Source: JACCZX01 sp963807155
Lineage (GTDB): Bacteria; Pseudomonadota; Gammaproteobacteria; Burkholderiales; Burkholderiaceae_F
Assembly (NCBI GenBank): GCA_963807155.1
Contig: CAWEAZ010000011.1
Span: 1-64,000, forward strand
Length of the DNA stretch: 64,000 nt
Direction of reading: 5' to 3'
Position 1 is the first letter of the stretch. The number at the start of each line of letters is the position of its first letter. The notes below the pieces were generated by a model that was not told the DNA's origin, ran no database searches, and saw nothing but the letters and a program-made list of their open reading frames with translations. Positions 33,536 through 42,983 of this stretch are shown here, piece after piece. A program made the translations under genes and the position numbers.

Positions 33536-34042
33536 TTATTTACGTGCCGCACTTAGCGCAGATTGAATCTCGCGCTCGAGTTCTTCGCGTTGGCTGTCTT
33601 TAAACCCAACGTGAACTGCGCGCACCTTGCCGTCGGCGCCGATCAGAAACGATGTCGGCATACCCTTCGGCTGATAGACCTCGGCGACTTTGCCCGTCGT
33701 GTCGTACGCGACAGCAAACTTGGCTGGCGTGCCAGCCAGAAACTTGTCGGCGTCTTCACGCTTCTGGTCGACGTTGATGCCGACGACCGTGAAGCCGCGC
33801 GCGCCGTACTTGGCCTGCATCTCGTTCATCCACGGAAACGACTGTTTGCAGGGCGCGCACCATGAGGCCCAGAAGTCGACATACACGACCTGGCCCTTCA
33901 TGTCGGCCAGGCGCACGGGTTTAGGGGTGCCGACCAGGTCGAATGCCGGTGCGCGGCTTCCTACTTCCTGGGCCGACACGTTGCCGGCCGATAGTGCCAG
34001 CGCAGACAAAATGAGAGCGATTGCCTTACTGCGAGAGACCAT
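33536..34042 (-). CDS. TlpA-like thiol-disulfide oxidoreductase
   Basis: A 168-residue exported thioredoxin-fold protein. The signal peptide (1-24, 'LILSALALSAGNVSA') precedes a redoxin domain with the active site 'WASWCAPCKQS' (C62, C65) and cis-Pro loop 'PKGMPTSFLIG'. It should reduce disulfides in the periplasm. It is the first gene of the operon, followed after three bases by the DUF4266 lipoprotein with a C-terminal CxC, a plausible substrate. Confidence 0.87.
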   Translation of the reverse strand: MVSRSKAIALILSALALSAGNVSAQEVGSRAPAFDLVGTPKPVRLADMKGQVVYVDFWASWCAPCKQSFPWMNEMQAKYGARGFTVVGINVDQKREDADKFLAGTPAKFAVAYDTTGKVAEVYQPKGMPTSFLIGADGKVRAVHVGFKDSQREELEREIQSALSAARK

Positions 34043-34116
34043 TTGTGATGCCCTTTCCCCGAGGAGTGACCAGATACTAGCGGCTAAGCCTCGCAGGACG
34101 GCATCGCGGATTGCGG

Positions 34117-34695
34117 CTAATCCACCGTGGAATTCTTTCTTTTAGCCGCGAAAGTCTTACGGAATTTCGCGACTTTTGGTGAGACCACAAACATGCAGTA
34201 TCCGGCAGCGGGGTTGTGCCGGTAGTACTCCTGGTGATGCGTTTCAGCACGGTAATAGTCAGGCGCGGGCAGCAACTGAGTCACGATCGGCTTGCTCCAT
34301 TGCGTTTGTGCCTCTCGCATCACGTCCTCAGCGACGCTGCGTTGCTCATCCGAATGGTAAAAAATCACCGACCGATATTGCGTGCCCGAGTCGTTGCCTT
34401 GCCGATTCAGCGTCGTCGGATCGTGAATCACGAAAAATATTTCGAGCAACTCACGATAAGAAATTTGCTGCGGATCAAACTCGAGACGCACGACTTCGGC
34501 GTGCCCCGTGGTGCCGTTGCACACGTCGGCATAAGCCGGTTTCGCGACATGGCCACCCGAGTAGCCGGACTCGACATCAACGACGCCTTGTACTTCTTCG
34601 TACACCGCTTCCAGACACCAGAAGCAGCCGCCGCCCAGTGTCGCGAATTGGTTTCCGGAGCGCGGCTGTGCAGTGAGCGGATGTTCAATCGACAT
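34117..34695 (-). CDS. msrA: Peptide methionine sulfoxide reductase MsrA
   Basis: A 192-residue MsrA, which reduces methionine-S-sulfoxide in proteins. The catalytic C24 is in the family motif 'GGGCFWCLEAVY'; 'GYSGGHVAKPAYADVC' and 'DPTTLNRQGNDSGTQYRS' complete the active-site wall. The start 'MSIEHPL' is supported by a GGGAGAA ribosome binding site; an upstream in-frame ATG is not. No signal peptide, so cytoplasmic. Confidence 0.93.
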   Translation of the reverse strand: MSIEHPLTAQPRSGNQFATLGGGCFWCLEAVYEEVQGVVDVESGYSGGHVAKPAYADVCNGTTGHAEVVRLEFDPQQISYRELLEIFFVIHDPTTLNRQGNDSGTQYRSVIFYHSDEQRSVAEDVMREAQTQWSKPIVTQLLPAPDYYRAETHHQEYYRHNPAAGYCMFVVSPKVAKFRKTFAAKRKNSTVD

Positions 34696-34772
34696 GAAAT
34701 TCTCCCAATGAATAACGTTTGGTCGAAGACACGAGAGCGACCTTACGTGAGCGAAGCAGCGTTGCAGGCCCG

Positions 34773-35285
34773 TCACAACACGGTCGGTGCGTCGGCCAAT
34801 TGGTTGGGGTTGCGCGCACCATCAGCCAGGCGGTAGCGCTCTGCAAGCACTGCGCTGATCGCGCGTACCGCCGCGATGCTGCCCGCTTCGAACTCGCCGA
34901 CGCGAAATTTCTCGCGCATCATCTGCGAGATTTCTTCCCAGCGCGCATTGGGCACGTGCCGCGCAATGCCGCGATCTGCAACGACTTCGATCCGGTGGTC
35001 CGCGAGTTCGACGTAGATCAGCACGCCGTTGTTGTCTTCGGTATCCCAGACGCGAAGTTTGGCAAACACCATTTCGGCGCGCTGACGCGCCGATGCATCG
35101 CGACGCAAGTAGCTCCACGGCAAAGTCGCTTCGACTGCGAATCGAATTTCGCCCGAGTGCACGCGCTCGCCTTCGGCGATTTCATCCTGAATACGCTTGA
35201 GCACCGCGGGTGGAAACGCGCGATTCACCGATTGCGGTGTCGTGATCGAGTGGCGTAGCCAGCGTCCTAACTTGTTAGAAGGCAT
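34773..35285 (-). CDS. TPM-domain protein (YgcG/Psb32-like), soluble
   Basis: A 170-residue protein with a TPM domain: 'GEIRFAVEATLPWSYL', 'VWDTEDNNGVLIYVELADHRIEVVADRGI' and 'MMREKFRVGEFEAGSI'. TPM domains are found in photosystem-repair and membrane-associated proteins, and some have acid phosphatase activity. There is no signal peptide. It starts seven bases after the Gly-rich TPM gene ends and forms a lemA-TPM-TPM operon, a common arrangement of unclear function. Confidence 0.8.
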   Translation of the reverse strand: MPSNKLGRWLRHSITTPQSVNRAFPPAVLKRIQDEIAEGERVHSGEIRFAVEATLPWSYLRRDASARQRAEMVFAKLRVWDTEDNNGVLIYVELADHRIEVVADRGIARHVPNARWEEISQMMREKFRVGEFEAGSIAAVRAISAVLAERYRLADGARNPNQLADAPTVL

Positions 35286-35291
35286 GTCGTG

Positions 35292-36331
35292 TCACCAGCT
35301 GCTTCCGCCGCCGCCACCGGAAAAATCGCCGCCACCGCCCGAGCTCCAGCCACCGCCACCTCCACTCCATCCGCCTCCTCCACCGCCGCTCCAGCCACCT
35401 GGAAGAAAGATCGGACCGCCACGTCCGCCCAGTGCTCGACCCCTCGACCGCCGCCGGAACCACCAAACGCCGAGAAGAGAAAGACTGCAATCGCTGCAAC
35501 GCCGCCCAGCAGCAACGACGACAAGATAAATCCTGCGATCGCGCCAGCACCAACACCTCCAAGCGCGGCACCCGGAACCCCCATCCGCCGCCGCAACATC
35601 GCGCTCACGAAGGCTCCAACCAGAATGATCGGAATCAGCAACGACAGCACGCTCTCACCGGCATCGACGCGCTCGCGCGGAATGCCTGCAGGAGTCGGCA
35701 ATCCTTCGCCTTCGATCCGCCGCATGACTGCATCGACACCGGCGTTCAGTCCTGCCGCGAAGTCGCCTTTCGCAAACCGCGGTCCCATGTGTTCGCGCGT
35801 GATCCGCGCTGCCACTACGTCGGGTATCGCACCTTCGAGCGCGCGCGCAACGCTGATCCAAGCGCGGCGGTCTTTGACTGCGACCACCATCAGCACGCCA
35901 TCACCAATGTCCGGGCGTCCGATCTTCCACACGCCGCCAATGCGATTCGCAAAATCGGAAATCGGCTCGGGCTGAGTGCTCGGTACAACGATGACGGCGA
36001 TTTGCGCGCCACGCGCCTTTTCAAACGCCGCGAGTTTCGCTTCGAGCTCCGCACGCTGAGCATTGCTCAGCACGCCGGCTGTGTCGGTGACGCGTGCCAG
36101 CGGTGGCACCGCGAGCGTGCCATCAGGCAGCCTCTGCTCGGGCGCAGATGGCGGCGCGGAATCGGTTCCGGAAGGGAACGTCACCGACGAGTCCGATGGC
36201 GCGAGACCCTTCGGCAGCTCTACCGGTGCCTGTGGTGTCTGCGGCGTCTGCGCTAGGGCAGACGCGCACAGCGTGATCGCCGCACACCAAAGCCCGGCGG
36301 TCGCGCCGAGGCGGCGCGCACTCGACAACAT
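35292..36331 (-). CDS. TPM-domain membrane protein with Gly-rich tail (YgcG-like), one frameshift
   Basis: About 345 residues. A signal peptide ('GLWCAAITLCASALA') and a proline-rich linker precede a TPM domain ('LARVTDTAGVLSNAQRAELE' to 'GPRFAKGDFAAGLNAGV'). Transmembrane helices ('LSLLIPIILVGAFVSAM', 'GAIAGFILSSLLLGGVAAIAVFLF') come next, and finally a tail that in the correct frame reads Gly/Ser/Trp repeats ending 'GDFSGGGGGSSW'. The tail is reached only after a frame break near 35440; without it the protein ends in unlike sequence. It lies nine bases after lemA. Function unsettled; such pairs associate with the cell envelope. Confidence 0.78.
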
Positions 36332-36340
36332 TCGGAGTCG

Positions 36341-36941
36341 CTACTTCTTCTGCGTTCCGAAATCGACCTTGGGCGGCTGCTTGACTGCCGCTTCGTCGGC
36401 CACCGCGAACTGTGGCTTCGGAGACGCGCCAGTCAGTATCTTGCCAAGGAAATTCTGCAGCAACGCAATCGTCGTGTTGTATTGCGCGACCGCATCGATA
36501 TAGCGCTTGCGGGCGATCGCGATGCGATTTTCGGTGCCTTCAAGCTGCGGTGCGCAAATCCTGGAACGCTGCGTTGGCCTTCAGGTTCGGATAGTTCTCA
36601 ACTGTCACCAGCAAGCGCGACAACGCCGAGCTCATCTGGCTTTGCGCCTGCGTGAATTGCGCAAACGCCTGCGGGTTGTTGATCAATTCCGGCGTCGCCT
36701 GAATCGATGTTGCGCGCGCCCGCGCCTCGATCACATTCTGCAGCGTCGACTGTTCGAAGTTCGCTTCGCCTTTGACGGTCTCGACGATGTTCGGGATCAA
36801 CTCGGCGCGCCGCTGATACTGATTCAGCACCTCCGACCAGGCGGCGCTCACTTGCTGCTCCTGGGTCACGATCGTGTTGTAACCGCAGCCGGTCAGTACG
36901 CTGACGATCGCGATGGCGATCAGTGCCCGCAGTGTTCTCAT
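36341..36941 (-). CDS. lemA: LemA-family protein, one frameshift
   Basis: About 200 residues. The N-terminal membrane anchor carries a lipobox-like 'VLTGCGYN', and the helical LemA domain follows: 'VSAAWSEVLNQYQRRAELIPNIVETVKG' in two pieces, then 'VTVENYPNLKANAAFQDL'. A one-base break near 36552 separates this from 'QLEGTENRIAIARKRYIDAV', which is exactly the next family block. LemA proteins are helical bundles with mostly extracytoplasmic location and unknown biochemical role. It is the first gene of the lemA-TPM-TPM operon. Confidence 0.82.
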
Positions 36942-37034
36942 TTTTCCTCCGCCTTGATGAGTGTTTGCAGCCGCATTGTGCCTCGACGCGCAGAACCGGC
37001 GTGGCGCACCCTGTTAACTCCGTAAACTGCCGCG

Positions 37035-37554
37035 ATGAAAGCCCGTGCACGAACCGACTATCGACACGCGCTCGCGCAGTTTGCCACCGGTGTCACGGTC
37101 GTGACGACGCGCACCGCCGATGGCGCGCCTACCGGCCTGACCGTGAATTCATTCAACTCCGTATCGCTTGAGCCGCCTCTGATTTTATGGAGCCTGTCGC
37201 TGAAGGCTGGCGCGCTGCCAGCATTCCGGGACTGCACGCGTTACGCCATCAACGTGCTGGCCGCCGATCAACTCGATCTCGCCAAACGCTTCGCATCGCG
37301 CGGCGTCGATCGCTTCGACGGCACTCCGTGGCATGCCGGACCGCAGGATCTGCCCGTCATCAATGGCAGCGTCGCAACGCTGATTGCGCATAACCGCAAC
37401 CAGCATCATTGAGGGCGATCACGTCATTTTCGTCGGTGAAGTCACGGAGTTCGACGTTCCGGGCGGCCCTCCGCTGGTGTTTCACGACGGTCGCTACATC
37501 GCAAGCGCCACCGAGGAGCCGCTGCCGCGCGCGTTTCGAAAACCCTGGCGTTAA
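37035..37554 (+). CDS. Flavin reductase-like (FMN-binding split barrel) protein, one frameshift
   Basis: About 172 residues. 'ALAQFATGVTVVTTRTADGAPTGLTVNSFNSVSLEPPLIL' (seen in segments) is the HpaC-like flavin reductase domain start, and 'YAINVLAADQLDLAKRFA' follows. Near 37400 the frame breaks in 'IAHNRNQHH' and the normal ending 'EGDHVIFVGEV...PLVFHDGRYIA' continues in another frame. Such enzymes give reduced FMN/FAD to two-component monooxygenases. No monooxygenase is directly adjacent, although the flavoprotein fusion gene is 1 kb away. It is divergent from lemA. Confidence 0.8.
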
Positions 37555-37622
37555 AGGAATCGACCCGAATCAATGACAAGAACTGGAGTGATCGACGCGG
37601 CGGTGCAAACGACAATCGCTGC

Positions 37623-38489
37623 ATGAAAGTTCGCGATCTGCTCGACTTCACGCTGCTCGCAGCTCTGTGGGGCGCGAGTTTCATGTTCACACGCATTGCG
37701 GCGCCCGCGTTCGGGCCGCTTGCGATTGCCGACTTGCGCACCGCAATTGCAGCGCTCGTGCTGTTGTCTCTGCTCGTATGGCGCGGCGGCGTTGCGGAGC
37801 TGGCGCCGAATGCGTTTCGTTTTTTACTGCTCGGCGCATTCAACTCGGCGATCCCGTTCACGCTATTCGCCTACGCCGTACTGTCGATCACCGCCGGCCT
37901 GGCTTCGATACTGAACGCGACCGTGCCACTGTTCGGTGCGCTGGTCGCTTGGCTTTGGCTACGTGAGCGCCTGACGTGGCTGCAATGGCTCGGCCTTGCA
38001 ATTGGCTTCGCTGGTGTGATTTGGCTGTCGGCAGGCAGCGCCAGCTTCAAACCCGGTGGACACGGATGGGCGATCGTTGCCGGGCTGTTGGCGTCGGTCT
38101 CCTATGCAATCTCCGGGAGCGTCGTGAAACGTTACCTGGGCCACGTTCGGCCACTTGCGGTCGCCACCGGAAGCCAGATCGCAGCTTCTGCATTGCTGCT
38201 CCCGATAACGCTCCTTTATTTGCCGCCCGCCATGCCGAGCGGTCTCGAATGGCTTGCGTTGATCGCCCTCGGCGTGTTCTGCACTGGGCTTGCGTATGCG
38301 CTCTACTTCAGACTGATCGCGCGCGTCGGACCGACGAAGACGATGGCAGTGACGTTCCTGATTCCCGCGTTTGCCATTGTGTGGGGAGTAGTGTTCCTGG
38401 CCGAACGCGTGACTTCGGTCATGCTGGGCGGCTGTGCAGTGATTCTGATCGGCACCGCGCTTGCGACACAAGTTCTGATCAAGCGCTAG
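37623..38489 (+). CDS. EamA/DMT-family transporter
   Basis: A 288-residue protein with ten hydrophobic helices in two EamA repeats: 'LAALWGASFMFTRIAAP' in the first, and 'ASVSYAISGSVVKRYLG' starting the second. It is probably an exporter of amino acids or other metabolites. Its end overlaps the convergent aminobenzoyl-CoA monooxygenase-like gene by four bases. No specificity can be read from the sequence. Confidence 0.83.
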   Translation: MKVRDLLDFTLLAALWGASFMFTRIAAPAFGPLAIADLRTAIAALVLLSLLVWRGGVAELAPNAFRFLLLGAFNSAIPFTLFAYAVLSITAGLASILNATVPLFGALVAWLWLRERLTWLQWLGLAIGFAGVIWLSAGSASFKPGGHGWAIVAGLLASVSYAISGSVVKRYLGHVRPLAVATGSQIAASALLLPITLLYLPPAMPSGLEWLALIALGVFCTGLAYALYFRLIARVGPTKTMAVTFLIPAFAIVWGVVFLAERVTSVMLGGCAVILIGTALATQVLIKR

Positions 38490-40834
38490 CCGTTTTTTGG
38501 CGAACGGTTTTCCGTGACGCACTCGCGCACGACATTCTCACGTGCGCGCCGCTCGATTGCATGCAACTGCTGCGCCCCGGGCAGATACTGTGACGGCCAA
38601 GTGACCCCTTCGTAGCCGAGCTCGGCTGCTGCGTGCAACGTGAAGTACGGATCGGCCAGATGCGGACGCGCCAGCGCGACCAGATCGGCGCGGCCCGACA
38701 GCAGCAACGTATTGACTTGATCCGCGGTCGTCACTGCACCGACGGCCATCGTTGCGATGCCGACTTCAAGCCGAATCTGCTCCGAAAAACTCGCCTGAAA
38801 CATGCGGCCGTAGACAGGCTTGCTGCTCGGATCGGTCTGTCCGGTCGAGACATCGAACAGATCGCAACCAGCGTCTTTGAACGCCTGCGCGATTTGCACG
38901 CTGTCGGCACCGGTAGTGCCGCCTGCAATCCAGTCGGTCGCTGAAACGCGCACCGACATCGGCTTGTGTTGCGGCCACACAGCGCGCACCGCGCGAAACA
39001 ACTCGAGAGGAAAGCGCAGACGATTGGCAAGCGATCCACCGTACTCGTCGCTGCGCTGATTGGTGATCGGCGACAGAAAGCTGGCAAGCAGGTAGCCGTG
39101 CGCCATGTGCAGCTCCAGCAGGTCGAATCCGGCGTCGTCGGCCATGATGGCCGAGTTGCAGAACTGCTCAATGAACTCATCCAGGTCGTCGCGCGTTGCG
39201 GCGCGCGGTACCTGATTCACGCCTGCCTGATACGCAATCGCCGAGGCAGACACGAGCGGCCAATTGGGCTCGCTGTCTTCTTCATCGAGCGGCCAGTCCA
39301 TTTGGCGCCAGCCGACCTGCGTCGATCCCTTGCGACCCGAATGCCCAATTTGCATCGCGATCTTGGCGTCGGTATGACGATGCACGAAATCGACAAGGCG
39401 CCTCCACGCTTCGACATGCTCGCTCGCATACAACCCGGTGCAACCCGGCGTAATGCGGCCGTGCGGCGAGACGCACGTCATTTCGACGAAGACCAGACCG
39501 GCTCCGCCTTTCGCGCGCTCGGCGTAGTGCGAAAAGTGCCAGTCGTTCGGCGTGCCGTTCACGGCCGAGTACTGCGCCATCGGCGATACAACCACGCGAT
39601 TGGCAATCGATAGATCGCGCAGCTTCAGCGGCGCAAACATCGGCGGCGTCAGCAGATCAGCCGGCGGGCGAGTGTTCAACCGTTTCGCTTCGCGGCGATT
39701 CCAGCGCTCGGTCGCATCGGCCACCAGTGCAGCATCGCGCAATCGCAGATTTTCATAAGTGATCTGCTTGCTGCGCGTGAGAAGGCTCACGTTGAACTGC
39801 CAGGGCTCGAGCTGCCAGAAGCGACGCACGTTTTCAAACCACGCCAGCGAGATGTTCGCTGAGTGCTGGATGCGACCGACCTCGTCGCGACGTTGATCCT
39901 CGTAGTTGGCAAGTGCGCTGCCCAGGTCACCGGGTTGCGCAATCACTGACTCATGCAGCGCAATCGCATCTTCAAGAGCGAGCTTGGTGCCGGACCCGAT
40001 TGCGAAGTGCGCAGTGTGCGCAGCGTCGCCGAGCAACACCAGCGGAACCCCGTGCGGCCGTGCGTGCCACGTTGCAAGGGTGATCGTCGGAAATTGTCGC
40101 CATAACGAACGATTGGTCAGCACGCGGCTGCCTTTCAGCTCTTCGCTGAACACTCGTTCAACGTAGGCCGCGGTGGCGGACTCGTCTTCGACCGCAAGGC
40201 CCGATCGGCGCCATGTGTCGTCGGTGGCCTCGATGACGATCGTGCTTTCGCCCGGCGCGTACATGTACGCGTGCATGTTCCACAGTCCATGCTCGTTTTC
40301 GCGAAAACTGTAGAAGAACCCCGGCAACGATAAATTGGCGCCAAGCCAGACGAATCGATTGCTGCGCAGATCGACTGTCGGGGCAAAGTGTGCGTTGTGC
40401 TGCTCGCGAATTGCAGAGTTGGCGCCATCCGCTGCGACAACCAATTGCGCGCCACGATGCGCGTCGATACCCGGATCTTCGGTGCCGTAACGAACACGCA
40501 CGCCGAGCACGCTCGCTCGCCGCTGCAGTATCTGCAGCAACGTGATGCGCTTGATGCCTGAGAACCCGTGACCCGATGATTTCATCGTGTGCCCGCGAAA
40601 CTGCACGAAAATGTCGTCCCAGTAGGCAAAGTTGGCGGCGATCTCGCGATAGCTCGGCTCGTCGGCCGCTTTCAAATTCGCCAGTGTCTCGTCCGACAAA
40701 ACAATTCCGAAGCCGAATGTGTCATCGGCTGCATTGCGCTCGACGACGTCAATGGTCGCGGCCGGCAAACTCTTTTTCGCCAGAATCGCGAAATACAGCC
40801 CCGCCGGCCCGCCGCCGATGATGTCGATGCGCAT
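38486..40834 (-). CDS. Fused FAD monooxygenase / old-yellow-enzyme; 2-aminobenzoyl-CoA monooxygenase/reductase or salicylyl-CoA 5-hydroxylase type
   Basis: A 782-residue two-domain flavoprotein. Residues 1-380 are a PHBH-like FAD monooxygenase ('IIGGGPAGLYFA', 'PLVLLGDAAHTAHFAIGSG'). Residues about 400-770 are an old-yellow-enzyme barrel ('PPMFAPLKLRDLSIANRVVVSPM', 'MQIGHSGRKGS', 'LELHMAHGYLLASFLSP', 'NQRSDEYGGS'). This fusion is known as 2-aminobenzoyl-CoA monooxygenase/reductase, which hydroxylates and then reduces the ring, and in the related salicylyl-CoA 5-hydroxylase. Divergent kynU, which yields anthranilate, favours the first. The start 'MRIDIIGG' is chosen at the FAD motif; a version five residues longer is possible. 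Confidence 0.85.
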   Translation of the reverse strand: MRIDIIGGGPAGLYFAILAKKSLPAATIDVVERNAADDTFGFGIVLSDETLANLKAADEPSYREIAANFAYWDDIFVQFRGHTMKSSGHGFSGIKRITLLQILQRRASVLGVRVRYGTEDPGIDAHRGAQLVVAADGANSAIREQHNAHFAPTVDLRSNRFVWLGANLSLPGFFYSFRENEHGLWNMHAYMYAPGESTIVIEATDDTWRRSGLAVEDESATAAYVERVFSEELKGSRVLTNRSLWRQFPTITLATWHARPHGVPLVLLGDAAHTAHFAIGSGTKLALEDAIALHESVIAQPGDLGSALANYEDQRRDEVGRIQHSANISLAWFENVRRFWQLEPWQFNVSLLTRSKQITYENLRLRDAALVADATERWNRREAKRLNTRPPADLLTPPMFAPLKLRDLSIANRVVVSPMAQYSAVNGTPNDWHFSHYAERAKGGAGLVFVEMTCVSPHGRITPGCTGLYASEHVEAWRRLVDFVHRHTDAKIAMQIGHSGRKGSTQVGWRQMDWPLDEEDSEPNWPLVSASAIAYQAGVNQVPRAATRDDLDEFIEQFCNSAIMADDAGFDLLELHMAHGYLLASFLSPITNQRSDEYGGSLANRLRFPLELFRAVRAVWPQHKPMSVRVSATDWIAGGTTGADSVQIAQAFKDAGCDLFDVSTGQTDPSSKPVYGRMFQASFSEQIRLEVGIATMAVGAVTTADQVNTLLLSGRADLVALARPHLADPYFTLHAAAELGYEGVTWPSQYLPGAQQLHAIERRARENVVRECVTENRSPKNG

Positions 40835-40929
40835 TGAGAAAGGATACAAGCGGACGCCTAGAATCCCGCCCCATGCAGCGTCTTTGGCACACTCCCGTCC
40901 GCGATTGGCGTCGTTCTGTGTGAGACCGC

Positions 40930-42201
40930 ATGACGCGAGACGATTGCGTCGCTCTCGATAAGGAAGATCCGCTCGCAGCGCATCGCGGCAAGTTCGCCGT
41001 GCCTGCGGGCGTGATTTATCTTGACGGAAACTCGCTCGGCGCTCTGCCCCTCGCGGCGCGCGATCGCATCGCTCGGGTGGTCGAGCACGAATGGGGCGAT
41101 GGCTTGATCCGCTCGTGGAATGCCGCGCGCTGGATCGAACTACCGCGCCGCGTCGGCACCAAGATCGCGCATCTGATCGGCGCGCAGCCGCCTGAAGTGA
41201 TATGCGCCGACTCGACTTCGATCAACCTGTTCAAGGTGCTGGCGACCGCGCTCCGTCTGCAAGCGTCGCGGCCGCAGGTGTCGTTGCGCGAACGCAATGT
41301 AATCCTGTCGGAGAAAGCAAATTTTCCGACGGATCTATACGTTGCACAGGGCGTTATCGATTTGCTTGGCCAAGGTCACGAATTGAGGCTCGTCGAGTTC
41401 GACGAAGTGGCCGACGCGATCGACGACCGCACCGCAGTCGTCATGCTGACGCACGTTAACTTCAGGACCGGCGCGATGCATGACATGTCGGCGCTCACAA
41501 GTCGCGCGCATGGCGCGGGTGCATTGACGGTGTGGGATTTGTCGCACTCCGTCGGCGCGGTGCCGGTCGACCTGAACGTAGCCGCCGCAGACTTCGCCGT
41601 CGGATGCGGTTACAAGTATCTGAACGGCGGTCCAGGTGCGCCGGCATTCGTATTCGTTGCCAACCGTCATCTCGCTGCGATTGCTGACGACACCTACGCT
41701 CAACCGCTCGCCGGCTGGCTTGGCCATCACGCGCCGTTCGAATTTGTGGCGGACTATCGGCCCGCCGCCTCGATCGATCGCTATGCCGTCGGCACGCCGT
41801 CGATCATTGCGTTATCCGCGCTCGAAGTGGGAGTCGACACGGTGCTCGCCGCAGGGATCAATGCTCTGCGCGCGAAGTCGATCGCGCTGACTCAACTGTT
41901 CATCGAACTCGTCGAGCAGCGCTGTGCGGCGCATGGACTCTCGCTGGCCTCGCCGCGCGACCCGGCGCATCGTGGCAGCCAGGTGTGCTTTTCGCATCCG
42001 CATGCCTACGCAGTGATGCAAGCGCTTATCAAGCGCGGCGTGATCGGCGACTTTCGCGCGCCCGACATCGTTCGCTTCGGTTTCGCGCCGCTGTATGTGG
42101 GTTACGCCGACGTCTGGGATGCGGTGCAAGCGCTGCACCAGGTGCTCGCAGAGCGTGAATGGCAGCGAACCGAGTTTCAAACGCGCGAGGCGGTGACGTG
42201 A
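40930..42201 (+). CDS. kynU: Kynureninase
   Basis: A 423-residue PLP enzyme that cleaves L-kynurenine to anthranilate and L-alanine. Diagnostic: 'IYLDGNSLGALP', 'ADSTSINLFKVL', 'VWDLSHSVGAVPVDL', the PLP lysine K229 in 'GCGYKYLNGGPGAP', and 'GWLGHHAPFEF'. The length is typical. Its last codons contain the GTG start of kynA (GTGA overlap). It is divergent, 95 bases away, from the aminobenzoyl-CoA monooxygenase-like gene whose substrate derives from anthranilate. Confidence 0.95.
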   Translation: MTRDDCVALDKEDPLAAHRGKFAVPAGVIYLDGNSLGALPLAARDRIARVVEHEWGDGLIRSWNAARWIELPRRVGTKIAHLIGAQPPEVICADSTSINLFKVLATALRLQASRPQVSLRERNVILSEKANFPTDLYVAQGVIDLLGQGHELRLVEFDEVADAIDDRTAVVMLTHVNFRTGAMHDMSALTSRAHGAGALTVWDLSHSVGAVPVDLNVAAADFAVGCGYKYLNGGPGAPAFVFVANRHLAAIADDTYAQPLAGWLGHHAPFEFVADYRPAASIDRYAVGTPSIIALSALEVGVDTVLAAGINALRAKSIALTQLFIELVEQRCAAHGLSLASPRDPAHRGSQVCFSHPHAYAVMQALIKRGVIGDFRAPDIVRFGFAPLYVGYADVWDAVQALHQVLAEREWQRTEFQTREAVT

Positions 42202-42983
42202 ACGACCTCCGCTACGGCGACTACCTCGCGCTCGATTCGATATTGAATGCGCAGCATCCGCGCTCGTCCGATCCCAACGAGCTGTTGTTCATTATTCAGC
42301 ACCAAACCAGCGAGCTGTGGATGAAGCTCGCGCTGCACGAATTGCGCGCCGCGCGCGACGCGATTCGTGCGGATGATCTGCCACCGGCGTTCAAGATGCT
42401 CGCGCGAGTGTCACGCATCATGGAACAGCTTGTACATGCGTGGGATGTTCTCGCGACGATGACGCCAAGCGAGTACAGCGCGATCCGTCCGTATCTGAGC
42501 ACCAGCTCCGGTTTCCAGTCGTGGCAATACCGCGAGATCGAGTTCGTGCTTGGCAACAAGGCGTCAGCAATGTTGAAGCCGCACGAGCAGACGCCCATTC
42601 ACTCGGCGCTGCAAAGTGCGCTGGATGCACCGTCTCTCTACGATGAGGCGATCCAATTGCTCGCTCGTCGCGGCTTTGCAATCGATCGGGCGATAACCGG
42701 GCGCGATGTTCGCGAGCCTCATGCATCCGATGTGTCGGTCGAGCAGGCCTGGCTGGCGATCTATCGTGCTCCACGCGAAAACTGGGATCTGTACGAACTC
42801 GCCGAAGAGCTGGTCGATCTCGAAGACGCATTTCGTTTGTGGCGCTTCCGCCACGTAACGACGGTCGAGCGGATCATCGGATTCAAGACAGGCACCGGCG
42901 GCACCAGCGGCGTCGCGTATCTGCGCAAGATGCTCGACGTTGTATTGTTTCCCGAGCTCTGGAAAGTGCGCACCGATCTATGA
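42198..42983 (+). CDS. kynA: Tryptophan 2,3-dioxygenase
   Basis: A 261-residue heme dioxygenase converting L-tryptophan to N-formyl-L-kynurenine. The distal H35 lies in 'FIIQHQTSELW', proximal heme ligand H219 in 'WRFRHVTTVERIIG', and 'GFKTGTGGTSG' is the substrate-binding loop. The GTG start overlaps the kynU stop codon; an ATG further upstream lies inside kynU and is rejected. No kynB formamidase follows, unlike the common kynBU-kynA arrangement. Overlap with the next gene is ATGA. Confidence 0.95.
   Translation: MNDLRYGDYLALDSILNAQHPRSSDPNELLFIIQHQTSELWMKLALHELRAARDAIRADDLPPAFKMLARVSRIMEQLVHAWDVLATMTPSEYSAIRPYLSTSSGFQSWQYREIEFVLGNKASAMLKPHEQTPIHSALQSALDAPSLYDEAIQLLARRGFAIDRAITGRDVREPHASDVSVEQAWLAIYRAPRENWDLYELAEELVDLEDAFRLWRFRHVTTVERIIGFKTGTGGTSGVAYLRKMLDVVLFPELWKVRTDL

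Noticed and set aside
35197..35529. Plus-strand polyproline open frame
   Set aside because: It is the reverse complement of the Gly-rich tail of the TPM protein; composition mirrors that repeat and there is no independent support.
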